Positions 20,251-30,976 of a stretch of 64,000 nt of DNA are shown in pieces (within the stretch, counting starts at the first letter, position 1; every line of letters begins with the position of its first letter). The stretch is from Bacteroidales bacterium (GTDB lineage: Bacteria > Bacteroidota > Bacteroidia > Bacteroidales > Tenuifilaceae): contig DSBV01000109.1 of assembly GCA_011045955.1 (NCBI GenBank), positions 1 to 64,000 on the forward strand, in the 5' to 3' direction. The notes under the pieces are model-generated. The model worked only from the letters and a program-made list of their open reading frames with translations. It was not told where the DNA came from and did no database searches. The translations under genes and the position numbers were made by a program.

Positions 20251-20880
20251 ATGAAAAAACTAACCTATTTTTTAATCCTTTTGGCCTTAGCCTTAACTGT
20301 ATTGTGGGGCTGTAAGGCCCAAAAAACAGTTGAAACTATGAATGCTAAATTTGAGACAGTGACACTAGGAGCAGGATGCTTCTGGTGTGTCGAGGCTATT
20401 TTTAGCCGGGTTAAAGGTGTTACTAAGGTTGAATCGGGTTACTCCGGTGGGAATGTGGTTAATCCTACATACCAGGAGGTTTGCACGGGCAATACCGGCC
20501 ATGCCGAGGTGGTTCAGGTAACCTTTAACCCCGATATTATTCCGTTTGCCAAAATTCTTGAAATCTACTTTAAAACGCATGACCCAACCACGTTAAACCA
20601 ACAGGGAGTTGATATTGGGACGCAGTATCGTTCGGTGATTTTCTATCATACCGAGGAGCAAAAAGCTACCGCCATTGAAATCAAAAACCAGCTCGATGCT
20701 GCAGGAATTTGGAGCAGCCCAATTGTTACTGCTATAGAGCCCTACAAGAACTTTTACAAGGCCGAAAACTATCACCAGAACTACTACGAAGGGAATAAAA
20801 ACCAGCCATATTGTAGAATGGTAATCACTCCTAAACTTGAGACATTTAAAAAAGTTTTTTCCGATTATATCGATAGGTAA
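20251..20880 (+). CDS. msrA: Peptide-methionine (S)-S-oxide reductase, lipoprotein
   Basis: Lipobox LWGC; GAGCFWCVEAIF; YRSVIFYH. Confidence 0.95.
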   Translation: MKKLTYFLILLALALTVLWGCKAQKTVETMNAKFETVTLGAGCFWCVEAIFSRVKGVTKVESGYSGGNVVNPTYQEVCTGNTGHAEVVQVTFNPDIIPFAKILEIYFKTHDPTTLNQQGVDIGTQYRSVIFYHTEEQKATAIEIKNQLDAAGIWSSPIVTAIEPYKNFYKAENYHQNYYEGNKNQPYCRMVITPKLETFKKVFSDYIDR

Positions 20881-20938
20881 ACCTTTTTAACCTAAACGCC
20901 ATGAGTTTGTTAATTCATGGCACGATGGTTAAACCCAA

Positions 20939-21100
20939 ATTCGTCAACTGAAAAAAACAATTGACGAATCGACTGACAAATTTTAATAATATAGAAACTT
21001 CGTAATGAGAGACTGTGAAAAGCCTGGATTACCTCGATAGGTTATTAGAAACAAGCTGTTCCTGTTTTTTTGCATTTCTATTGACTAATCTCGGTTAAAC
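20939..21100. ncRNA. Candidate structured non-coding element, copy A
   Basis: ATTCGTCAA/TTGACGAAT, GATTA/TAATC and TAGAAA/TTTCTA inverted repeats; co-linear similarity to 58210-58371. Confidence 0.5.
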
Positions 21101-21153
21101 TTTTTTAGGTAATCTTCGTCTAAGAATAAGATCAAACTTTAAAACTGTGAGCT

Positions 21154-23250
21154 ATGAGAAAAACATTAATGCTAATGCTTTTAACCGCATTGATAGCTAT
21201 GAGCTGCCAAAAAAAATCTGATAATCCGTTTTTTGGTGAGTACAAAGCACCTTTTGGGGTACCACCATTCGATGAAATCAAGCTTGAGCACTACCTGCCA
21301 GCCTTCGAAAAGGGAATAGAGGAACAGCAAAAGGAAATTGATGCCATTATTACTAACGAAGAAGAGCCCAACTTTGAGAACACTATTCTCGCTCTTGATA
21401 AATCGGGACGTTTGCTCACCAGGGTTTCAAGGGTGTTTTATAGTTTAAATAGCGCCGAAACTTCACCCGAGATGCAGGCCATTGCGCGTGAAGTTGCTCC
21501 AAAGGTTACCGCTCATCGCGATAATATCAGCCTAAACGATAAACTTTTTAAAAGGATAAAGGCCGTTTACGATAATCGTATGGATTTAAATCTCGACAGC
21601 CTTCAGCTGCGAACCGTAGAAAAGTATTACTCCGATTTTGTTCGTAATGGGGCTAACCTGAACGACGACGATAAGGCTAAACTCCGCGAGATCAACCAAA
21701 AACTTTCGCAGTTAGGATTAAAGTTCGGTGAGAATTTACTCGACGAGACCAACAAGAATTTCATATTGGTAATCGATAAGCCCGAAGATTTGGAAGGTCT
21801 TTCACAGGACATTATTGATGCTGCTGCCATTACAGCCAAACAATTTGGACACGAGGGCAAATGGGTGTTTACCCTGCAAAAGCCCAGCATGATCCCGTTC
21901 CTTCAGTACTCCAAAAAGCGTGAGCTCAGGGAAAAACTCTACATGGGCTATGTGATGCGTTGCAACAATAACGACAAGTTTGACAATAAGGCCATCCTGC
22001 TCGAAATAGCCAACCTGCGTGCACAAAAGGCTAAATTCTTGGGGTACGAAACTTTTAATCACTATGTCATTAGCAACAACATGGCCAAAACCCCCGATGC
22101 CGTTTACAGCTTTTTGAATGAGGTAATGACTCCTGCTCTTAAGGCGGCCATACGTGATAGGGATGCCATGCAGGCAATAATCGACCGCGAGGGTGGCAAC
22201 TTTAAGCTTGCCCCTTGGGACTGGTGGTACTATGCCGAGAAACTTAAAAAGGAAAAATACGACCTGGATGAGGCTGAGCTAAAACCCTACTTTAAGCTCG
22301 ATAATGTTCGTGATGGAATGTTTTACGTGGCAAGCCAGCTTTACGGCATAACCTTTGCCAAGCGCACCGATTTGCCTGTATATCATTCTGAGGTTGAGGT
22401 TTTTGAAGTAAAAGATGAGAATGATAATCATGTCGGCTTGCTTTACCTCGATTACCATCCACGTCCGGGCAAACGCGTAGGTGCATGGTGTGGACGATTC
22501 CGTCAACAAACCTATGAGAATGGTAAAAAAATTACTCCTATTGTTACCATAGTAACCAACTTCACCCGCCCAACTGAAACAACTCCCGCATTGCTAACCT
22601 GGGATGAGGTGGAAACCCTGTTCCATGAGTTTGGCCATGCACTGCACGGACTATTTACCGATGGCCCATACGATAGAATTGCAGGAAGCGTTCCCCGCGA
22701 TATGGTTGAGCTACCCTCGCAAATCATGGAGCATTGGGCTGGTGAGCCACAAGTCCTGAAGTTCTATGCTAAGCATTACCAAACCGGCGAGGTTATGCCC
22801 GATGCGCTGATTGAAAAGTTGCAACGCAGTTCAAAATTCAACCAGGGCTTTGCCACTGTGGAGTACATTGCTGCTGCAATTCTCGATTTGGATTGGCACA
22901 GCTTTACTGAACCCAAGCAGGTTGATGTGCTTGAGTTTGAGAAACAGTCAATGGATCGCATCAAACTAATTCCTGAAATTTATCCCCGCTATCGTACCAC
23001 ATATTTTAATCACATTGTTGGTGGTTATGCCTCAGGATATTATGTTTATCTGTGGGCCGAGGTATTGGATTCCGATGCATTTAACGCTTTTGTTGAAACC
23101 GGCGATATTTTCAACAAAGAGATTGCCGCTAAGTTCCGTAAGCATATACTTGCCGAGGGCGGTAACAACGATGGCATGGTACAGTATCTGAAGTTCCGTG
23201 GTAAAGCGCCCTCTATTGAACCCCTTTTACAAAACAGGGGGCTCAAGTAG
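21154..23250 (+). CDS. M3 family metallopeptidase (oligopeptidase A / Dcp-like), lipoprotein
   Basis: TLFHEFGHALHGLF zinc motif; M3 length and architecture. Confidence 0.95.
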   Translation: MRKTLMLMLLTALIAMSCQKKSDNPFFGEYKAPFGVPPFDEIKLEHYLPAFEKGIEEQQKEIDAIITNEEEPNFENTILALDKSGRLLTRVSRVFYSLNSAETSPEMQAIAREVAPKVTAHRDNISLNDKLFKRIKAVYDNRMDLNLDSLQLRTVEKYYSDFVRNGANLNDDDKAKLREINQKLSQLGLKFGENLLDETNKNFILVIDKPEDLEGLSQDIIDAAAITAKQFGHEGKWVFTLQKPSMIPFLQYSKKRELREKLYMGYVMRCNNNDKFDNKAILLEIANLRAQKAKFLGYETFNHYVISNNMAKTPDAVYSFLNEVMTPALKAAIRDRDAMQAIIDREGGNFKLAPWDWWYYAEKLKKEKYDLDEAELKPYFKLDNVRDGMFYVASQLYGITFAKRTDLPVYHSEVEVFEVKDENDNHVGLLYLDYHPRPGKRVGAWCGRFRQQTYENGKKITPIVTIVTNFTRPTETTPALLTWDEVETLFHEFGHALHGLFTDGPYDRIAGSVPRDMVELPSQIMEHWAGEPQVLKFYAKHYQTGEVMPDALIEKLQRSSKFNQGFATVEYIAAAILDLDWHSFTEPKQVDVLEFEKQSMDRIKLIPEIYPRYRTTYFNHIVGGYASGYYVYLWAEVLDSDAFNAFVETGDIFNKEIAAKFRKHILAEGGNNDGMVQYLKFRGKAPSIEPLLQNRGLK

Positions 23251-23260
23251 ATAAACCAAA

Positions 23261-23292
23261 GGGGTTGCAATTTGCAACCCCATATTTTTTTT
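23261..23292 (+). terminator. Rho-independent terminator
   Basis: GGGGTTGCAATTTGCAACCCC followed by a T-run. Confidence 0.75.
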
Positions 23293-23366
23293 TGCTTTTT
23301 TTTGCTATATTTACGAGGCTAAATAACATTGCTTCATTTTTACGAAGTGCTGTAACCTCTATTCCT

Positions 23367-24413
23367 ATGAATAGATTTACTTTACTTGTTCTGAGCTTAA
23401 CCTTAGTACTGGGTATAAACGGTTGCAAAAAGACCAAGCGTTACGATTTAATTGTGGAGAATGCAGTAATATTTACCGATAGCGGTTTGATTGAGGGCAA
23501 AACCATACTGATAAAAGGCTATACCATAGCTGGGATTATTGATGCCGGCGAGCCTATTCGCACCCGCAAGGTGGTTGATGCTGAACCCAATTCGGCTTGG
23601 ATTTCCCAAATCGAGAGCTGGAAACCAAACCCTAAACTTACTGATGTTATTGCTGTCCAGCAGGTTAAGCAAGGAAAGTGTGCCATTAACCCCAACCCAT
23701 CACCTTGCATTTTCATGGAGGGAGTTTATGCCCATTACAACGAGGCCAGTACAAGTAGTAATAGTTTTTGGATTCTTACTGGAATTCAAAAAGGTTTGAG
23801 CTTTCCCAAAAATATCGAGGGCATACAATCTGTTATAAACCCTTTGCTCTTGTTAACTGGTTCAAACGGTATGGTGGAGAATAGAATAGCTAATGTTTAT
23901 GGTATCAAGCAAAACATACCCGATGAGCTTTTAGCTATTGAGGGGATATCATACATGGTTGAGAGTAGCCCGGCATTGCTCGATTCCGTTGTAACTGCAC
24001 TCGGTTCAATCAATGCGTCGCTTTCCACAGGGTTTTACAGGGTAAAGCATTTTGACGATTCGGGATTTGTTGCCCTTGGTATTGAGTCAACCAAAGCCAT
24101 TAAGCAACGTTTAAAGTATGGCTTTACACACCTGATGGAGTATGTAAGAACCCCTCATGAGCAAGGTGTTGAATTGCGCATTGGCTACAATATGCCATTC
24201 GATGGCTCTGCCTTTGTCCAGGAACAAAATTTATTCATGGAGTATGGGTTTGCGATACCCGAAATTGGCAAGATATCATCGTTCAATGCTGCCAGAGCTC
24301 TTGCTATTCATAACCACAAGGGCAAAATAGCAATAGGCTATACCGCCGACCTTGTAGTATTTCAAAAAAAATTACCGAAGACCATTTCGATTTCACAAAA
24401 ATTAGAAGGGTGA
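23367..24413 (+). CDS. Divergent amidohydrolase-like lipoprotein
   Basis: YDLIVENAVIFTDSGLIEGKTILIKG...IIDAG and C-terminal SFNAARALAIHNHKGKIAIGYTADLVVF; expected N-terminal HxH metal motif not visible. Confidence 0.6.
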   Translation: MNRFTLLVLSLTLVLGINGCKKTKRYDLIVENAVIFTDSGLIEGKTILIKGYTIAGIIDAGEPIRTRKVVDAEPNSAWISQIESWKPNPKLTDVIAVQQVKQGKCAINPNPSPCIFMEGVYAHYNEASTSSNSFWILTGIQKGLSFPKNIEGIQSVINPLLLLTGSNGMVENRIANVYGIKQNIPDELLAIEGISYMVESSPALLDSVVTALGSINASLSTGFYRVKHFDDSGFVALGIESTKAIKQRLKYGFTHLMEYVRTPHEQGVELRIGYNMPFDGSAFVQEQNLFMEYGFAIPEIGKISSFNAARALAIHNHKGKIAIGYTADLVVFQKKLPKTISISQKLEG

Positions 24414-24496
24414 TTAAAGTGCGGAAGGGCTGTGAAAAGTTAAAACAAACTAAATTCTAGGATAAGACTTATAAACTACATAACATCTAAATTAAT

Positions 24497-26032
24497 TTGA
24501 CTATGGGAAACAAAGATTTTATTTACAAGCCAAGGGATTTTCGAACAATTAGACTATGGAAAGATGTAAAAGATGAAGAGTGGAACGATCCTCTCTGGCA
24601 ACTAAAGAATTCCATTCGAAATGTTGAACAACTCAGGCAAGTCATAAGCCTGAACGATTTTCAGGAACAAGAAATACGGCGCGTGGTGGATGAGCTGGAA
24701 CGACAAGGGAAAGATCCGCTCCGAATAACGCCTTACTACGCATCGCTAATGAATGAAGATCCCTTTCATCCTGATATTCCTGAAGATGAGAAAGGGAGTA
24801 CCAGGCTCGACCCAATATTTTGGCAAAGTGTACCTACTCCGGCCCATCTTTTATTCCCCAATACTGGGAAAGAAGATGCCATGAGCGAGGGATCAAGAAG
24901 TTATGGGGCGGCTTACCAGCGCTACCCCAACAGGGTAGCCCTGTTTGTTGCGCAAAACACAAGTTGTGCATCCTATTGCGCTCACTGCCAAAGGACAAAA
25001 TCGCTTGATGCTACGTGTGATGTGAATCTTGAGCTTATTAATAAGGGCTTATTTTATATCAACTACAATAAAAATATTGATGAGGTTTTGGTTACCGGTG
25101 GCGATGCGTTGCGGGTAAGCAAAAAACGCTTGCAGTACGTTCTGGAGGAGTTGAGTAAGATGGATCATGTCCGGGTTATTCGTATTGCAACCAGAGTGCC
25201 GGTAGTTATGCCTATGGGCGTAACCGATGAAATACTCGCGTTAATCAGGGATTCCGCTAATAGGTATAATTCCGGGCCCGATAAATACGTTTACTTCATG
25301 ATCCATGTAAATCATTACAAGGAAATCACTGCCGATTTTGCTGCAGCCATTAAACGTATTAACAGTTACGGCTTTACTGTCCGAAACCAAACTGTTTTCC
25401 TGAATCATGTTAACGACTACTTTGTAACCCTGGCCAAAACTTTTCGCAGGATGTTTTGGGTGGGTGTTCATCCTTATTACCTGCTTCAGTGCCACAAGGA
25501 GAAAGGCATTGTCCATTTTATCTCACCCATACAGGTTGGCCAAATTTACATGAAACATATGCAGGGATGGCTATCGGGAATTGTGAGGCCAAACTATGCT
25601 GTGAATATTGAGGGAGGCGGCGGTAAAGTTTTATTGATGCCCCTAAATTATGATAATCTTAATGTGAATCTAAAAGTTGACGATAAAATTTCCGAGAGTA
25701 GAGCAAAAGTTCACACATGGGACGATAAAGAAATATTCGACTATGAGGCGCTAGGACGAGCAACTCGGAGTGAATACAACCAAGCCGTTAACATAATGGA
25801 TAAGTTTATTGGCCGGAAGGGTGTATTTGTACCTAAAATTATTATTGTGGATAAACAGGGGAATTATATTGAAACAACCAACCGTACAAAGCTGCCCCGA
25901 TTTGAAAAGCAAAAAAAGGCTGTATTGCTTGACTATGAGACCAACTCATCGGGGATGCCAATTACTAATCCTGCTAAAATTACCAAGAAACTCGACGAGC
26001 TATATAAAAATTCGGAGTATTCAAAGCTCTAA
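24497..26032 (+). CDS. KamA-family radical SAM protein (lysine 2,3-aminomutase-like)
   Basis: CASYCAHCQR cluster motif; VTGGDAL. Confidence 0.9.
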   Translation: MTMGNKDFIYKPRDFRTIRLWKDVKDEEWNDPLWQLKNSIRNVEQLRQVISLNDFQEQEIRRVVDELERQGKDPLRITPYYASLMNEDPFHPDIPEDEKGSTRLDPIFWQSVPTPAHLLFPNTGKEDAMSEGSRSYGAAYQRYPNRVALFVAQNTSCASYCAHCQRTKSLDATCDVNLELINKGLFYINYNKNIDEVLVTGGDALRVSKKRLQYVLEELSKMDHVRVIRIATRVPVVMPMGVTDEILALIRDSANRYNSGPDKYVYFMIHVNHYKEITADFAAAIKRINSYGFTVRNQTVFLNHVNDYFVTLAKTFRRMFWVGVHPYYLLQCHKEKGIVHFISPIQVGQIYMKHMQGWLSGIVRPNYAVNIEGGGGKVLLMPLNYDNLNVNLKVDDKISESRAKVHTWDDKEIFDYEALGRATRSEYNQAVNIMDKFIGRKGVFVPKIIIVDKQGNYIETTNRTKLPRFEKQKKAVLLDYETNSSGMPITNPAKITKKLDELYKNSEYSKL

Positions 26033-26648
26033 TATTGAATTGGTTTAACATTAAGGCCGTTTTGATTGATCAGAATGGCCTTTTTGTATTTTGTGCTATG
26101 AATTAGCGAATTCAGGTCATCAGTTTCACTGCTCACTATTCGCTGTTCATTGTTCATTGTTCACTCTAACTTCCTCTAACATCCTCTAACTCCATCATAT
26201 TCAATTTATTTTGATTAATTCCGATTATTCCGACTCATTCCGATTCCTTAATTATTAATTAGTGATTGGCCGTAAAGTTTAAAGTGTTTATAACTAATAT
26301 TAAAATAGTGTAATCGTAAAACGAAATTATTGTAAATTAGACATCAAATAAAATATGCGTTTGTTTGCAGATATAAAGATAAAGTTTTAAAAAACCAGCT
26401 GGGCAGAGAATCTGGAGTTATGTTTAATTGACAATATTATTGAACAACATTCCTTTCTTATTCAACTTTTAGCCTCTGCTCCTGCTCCTACCATCATTTT
26501 TATTTTATACCCCTATCTGCTTGCGCCTTATTGGAACAAATTTGAGTTAAATGTTTTTTGGGGGTTCTATAAAATCATTTAGGATAAATAAATCAATTGG
26601 TATATTTTATACTTTTGCAAAATAAGCTAATTTTTAAAAAAATATATT

Positions 26649-29600
26649 ATGCTACTAGATAACAAAACAAAGACAGAAGATAGCAAATTTTACAAAGTAT
26701 TCGACTTTATTAAAAATTATTCAGAAAAAGGTGAGCTTAATATTGTTACAGGATTTTTCTCCATTTATGCTTTGGCATTAATGAAAGAGGATATAAATCA
26801 AGTGAATAAAATCAGGTTGATTTTGGGGAATCTTGTGCAAGACGAACCTCAACTTAACAAAATTATCGACTTACTTAATGGCAACCCAGGTATTACAAAC
26901 ACATTATCTTTAAGTGCATCGGCAAAAAAAGCAGTAGAATTTCTACAACAGGACAAAGTTTTGGTTAAGACAATCAAGCGGAATTTTTGCCACGCCAAAG
27001 CATACATTTACAAAGACAAAGACCCAAGAAAAAATTTTCATATCATTGGAAGCTCTAATTTAACAGATGCCGGGCTTGGAATAAAAGATAGCAGTAATAT
27101 TGAACTTAATACCGCTTCGACAGGAAATGACAACGATTATAAAGAAATTAAAAAATGGTTCAATTATCAATGGGATAATATAGCTCAAGCTTATGTTGAA
27201 CTGCCCGATAAATCAAAAGTTGATGTAAAAAAACATTTGATTGAAATTATTACCAATCTTTACAAACCTTGGAAGCCGGAAGATTTATACTATAAAGTGC
27301 TTTACGAATTATTCAAAGACGACCTACTCACATTTTCGACCGATGCCGAATTCAACCGTGAAATGTCGCATTTAGAAGAAACCCTTATTTATAATACTTT
27401 ATACCCATACCAACAAAAAGGTGTAATAAGTTTAATTAAAATGCTTCAAAAATTAAACGGTGCCATTCTTGCCGATGCTGTTGGATTGGGAAAAACATGG
27501 ACTACTTTGGCAGTGATGAAATATTTTGAATCAAAAGGCTATACCGTAATAGTGTTTTGTCCTAAAAAATTACGTAATAATTGGGAGCAATACCAATCGC
27601 ACAGAGGCTCAAGATTCGAAAGAGACGAAATAGAATATATAGTTAGAAATCATACAGACCTACAAGATGATAGATTAACAACCAGTTATCCTGACTTCCC
27701 GCTTATTAAAATTCAACGAAAACAGAAACTGCTTATTGTAATTGACGAAAGTCATAATTTACGAAATGATAAATCGTCGCGTTACAAATTCTTAGTTGAT
27801 CATGTTTTAATGCCTGATAAAAAGAAACGAGATGTAAAGGTTTTGCTACTTTCGGCAACTCCTATCAACAACAAATTGATAGACATAAGGAACCAGTTTA
27901 AATTAATAACCAAAGGACAAGATGATGGTTTTAAAGATACTGAATTAGAAATTGAAAGTTTAGAAAACATTTTTAGGAATGTTCAAAAAGATTTTGCAGA
28001 ATGGGCAAATCAGGACAATAAGAAAATTTCTGATTTCACAAGCAAATTACCTATAAAATTTGAAAAATTAACCGATGCACTTATTGTTGCCCGAACAAGA
28101 AAATTAATTGAAGACATGTTCGGGAAAATGAGTTTCCCTAAAAAAGAAGCCCCCATCAATGAGTTTATCTCTCCTGAAAACATTGGCAACTTATCATCAT
28201 TCGACGATATACTCAATGCGTTAAGGGTAAACCTGACTGCTTATCGCCCATCGGAATACATGAAAAACTTAAAAATTGAAAGTGTTTTAGAAAATCCTCA
28301 ATTGCGCGAAAAGTTTTTGGTTAAAATGATGTATATCTTGCTAATTAAACGACTTGAATCGAGCTGGTATTCATTTAAGCTTACTGTCGAAAACATTTTG
28401 AATCATCACACCAATGCATTACAAAAAGTTCAAGAATTTATTAAAACAAAACAAGATGCCACTATTGATAACGAACTTTCAAATGATGTGCAAGAAGACA
28501 TTGAAGACACAGCAGCAGAATTGAACACTGACGAAGAACAAGTAACATTCGGTAAAAAGAATCCGGTTGCCTTATCCTCGATAACTGATATCGAACTTTT
28601 TAAAAAACACCTCGAAGCCGATATTGAAAAGCTCAAAATACTAAAAGAAAATCTGGATAGTTTCGAAAAAGATTTTAACGAAAAAAAGATTAACGACCCC
28701 AAATTAAGTAAACTCATCGAGCACATCAAAACAAAACAAAAAGGCGGTAACAAAAAAATTTTAATTTTTACTGTTTTTAAAGACACTGCAAAATTCTTAT
28801 ACGAACAATTGAAAAAATGGGACATTAAAAACCTGGCTTATGTTTCAGGATCGATGAGCGAAACCATTGATGGTTATACAGGCGAAAAATTTGAAATCAT
28901 ACTTGAACGATTTGCTCCATATACCAAACTTTACCTTGAAAAAGATTGGACCGAGCTATATGAAAAAGCAAATCTCAGCCATGCGTTTAAAGAAGGAGAA
29001 AAATGGAACGTACCGTACGAAAAATGGCTGGAGCTTATTAAAAAATACGATAAAGTAACACTGAAAAAAATCGAAGCTCCTATTGATGTACTTATAGCAA
29101 CCGACTGTTTAAGCGAGGGGCAAAACTTACAAGATTGCGATACCGTTGTAAACTACGATATACATTGGAATCCGGTGCGGCTTATTCAGCGTATGGGGCG
29201 AATTGACCGACTGGGTTCTCCCAATAAAACTATTCGTGGCATAAACTTCTGGCCGGCAAAAAACTACGAAGATTATTTGCAATTAAAATCGAGGGTCGAA
29301 AATCGCATGGCACTTATGAGCGTTGTTGGTACTGAAATGGAAGAAAATCTATCGCCTGAATTTCAAAAAATAATTGAAGATAATCCGTTGTTACCAAAGC
29401 AAGCTCAAAAAATGCTCGACCAATTGCAAATAACCTGGGATGATATTGAAGTTAACACCGAAACACTTGGGCTAAATGACCTATCGCTTGAGCAGTTCAG
29501 ACAAGAATTGTACGAGTTTTTCAAAAAAAACGAAGAGTTTTTTACAAAAATGCCCAATGGTGTATTTACAGGGTTTAAATTTAAGCCCAGCCGGAATTGG

Positions 29601-30020
29601 AAAGCAATACCCGATAGTATTGTAGCCGTTCTGGGCTATCCCAAACGACCCGACGAGGTTACCAACCACGTTTACGAAGAAATATATCTTCTGCATCGAG
29701 CTATAGATGATAAAGCAAATGGAGTTTTGTTGAATAACAATCAGGAAATTCTTGCTTTGTTGCGACACCACAAACTCGAACCCCGTTATGTTCCTGAAAA
29801 CATCGAAAATGCCGATAAAGACATCATTCAAAAACTATCCGATACTGTTTCGAACTGGGTTTATTCGCAAGCAATACCAGTAGCTGTTAACCAAATTCAA
29901 AATCTATTTACCGGCGAAGCAACGCTGAAAAATATTTCGCCAGAAAATATAAAACTTGAACAAAAGTTTAAACCCAATAATTTTGATTTAATCAACTGGT
30001 TTGTAATATCAAATAAGTAA
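26649..30020 (+). CDS. PLD-like nuclease domain fused to SNF2-type helicase (restriction/defence)
   Basis: N-terminal HAKAYIYKDKDP...IIGSSNLTDAG (PLDc); Walker A ADAVGLGKTWT; DESH; SATPINN; C-terminal helicase GRIDRLGS. Confidence 0.88.
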   Translation: MLLDNKTKTEDSKFYKVFDFIKNYSEKGELNIVTGFFSIYALALMKEDINQVNKIRLILGNLVQDEPQLNKIIDLLNGNPGITNTLSLSASAKKAVEFLQQDKVLVKTIKRNFCHAKAYIYKDKDPRKNFHIIGSSNLTDAGLGIKDSSNIELNTASTGNDNDYKEIKKWFNYQWDNIAQAYVELPDKSKVDVKKHLIEIITNLYKPWKPEDLYYKVLYELFKDDLLTFSTDAEFNREMSHLEETLIYNTLYPYQQKGVISLIKMLQKLNGAILADAVGLGKTWTTLAVMKYFESKGYTVIVFCPKKLRNNWEQYQSHRGSRFERDEIEYIVRNHTDLQDDRLTTSYPDFPLIKIQRKQKLLIVIDESHNLRNDKSSRYKFLVDHVLMPDKKKRDVKVLLLSATPINNKLIDIRNQFKLITKGQDDGFKDTELEIESLENIFRNVQKDFAEWANQDNKKISDFTSKLPIKFEKLTDALIVARTRKLIEDMFGKMSFPKKEAPINEFISPENIGNLSSFDDILNALRVNLTAYRPSEYMKNLKIESVLENPQLREKFLVKMMYILLIKRLESSWYSFKLTVENILNHHTNALQKVQEFIKTKQDATIDNELSNDVQEDIEDTAAELNTDEEQVTFGKKNPVALSSITDIELFKKHLEADIEKLKILKENLDSFEKDFNEKKINDPKLSKLIEHIKTKQKGGNKKILIFTVFKDTAKFLYEQLKKWDIKNLAYVSGSMSETIDGYTGEKFEIILERFAPYTKLYLEKDWTELYEKANLSHAFKEGEKWNVPYEKWLELIKKYDKVTLKKIEAPIDVLIATDCLSEGQNLQDCDTVVNYDIHWNPVRLIQRMGRIDRLGSPNKTIRGINFWPAKNYEDYLQLKSRVENRMALMSVVGTEMEENLSPEFQKIIEDNPLLPKQAQKMLDQLQITWDDIEVNTETLGLNDLSLEQFRQELYEFFKKNEEFFTKMPNGVFTGFKFKPSRNWKAIPDSIVAVLGYPKRPDEVTNHVYEEIYLLHRAIDDKANGVLLNNNQEILALLRHHKLEPRYVPENIENADKDIIQKLSDTVSNWVYSQAIPVAVNQIQNLFTGEATLKNISPENIKLEQKFKPNNFDLINWFVISNK

Positions 30021-30025
30021 GCCCT

Positions 30026-30976
30026 ATGGACCTTTCATTATTTAATACTGCTAATCTTTTCGAAGCTTCCACTCATCTTTTTCAGCAGTTGGGTATCAAG
30101 CTCAACTCAAATACAGCCGAAGCATTGCCAACAAAAAAATTGTTGAGTGGCTTTTACAAAGACAACGACACTTTTAATTCCATTATAAACACTTATTTTA
30201 TTGGAATTATTGACGATTCGGTGTTTCAAACAACTGGTAAAGGTGATGTTAAATACAGCATTCACGAGGTTTTGCATCCCGATTTTCATCAGGACGATAA
30301 CGGGTACAATGGGCTGATGATTTTTGCATTTGAGCTTACCAGAAAACCTACACGAACCGAAATATCTGAACTTACAAGGGCTTTTAATCGCATAAGCCAA
30401 AAAATGCCGGTAGCATTACTGTTAAAGTATCCTTCCGTATTGCCATCGGAAGGTAATGAAGCTCTTATTTCACTTGCCATTAGCGAACGATTCAAATATC
30501 TGCAACACTGGCGACAAGGCGAAAAAGTAGGGAAAATTATTATTCTAAAAGACATTGCTACATACCATACCCATGCCGGACATCAACGTATATTGCTCGA
30601 CCTTGTAAAACCAAGTGGAGTTACAAACTTTAAACAGCTTCATGCACATTGGTTACAGGTATTAGATGTAAACGTTCTGAACAAAAAATTCTTTAAGGAG
30701 ATTGCCAATTGGTACTTCTGGGCAAAGGATAAAGTGCAATTCCCTGACGATATTGAAAAAAACGAACAGGTTCGTAATGCCACCAACCTTATTCGCCTTA
30801 TTACTCGAATCATATTTATTTGGTTTATCAAAGAAAAAAATCTTGTACCTGCTGCATTGTTTGATAAAAAATACCTTTCTACCATTTTGAAAGATTTTAT
30901 GCAAACAAAAACTCTGACAATTATTACAAGGCCATATTGCAAAACCTCTTTTTTGGAACCCTCAACCAAAAAATGA
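30026..30976 (+). pseudogene. N-terminal part of Eco57I-type restriction-modification methylase, frameshifted relative to next ORF
   Basis: Reading on in the -1 frame after ~30907 gives KNSDNYYKAILQNLFFGTLNQK, continuous with the next ORF. Confidence 0.75.

Noticed and set aside
28430-28825. 131-aa antisense ORF in the helicase gene, and similar antisense ORFs across the window
   Set aside because: Antisense shadows of well-supported coding sequences with no start-site or domain support.
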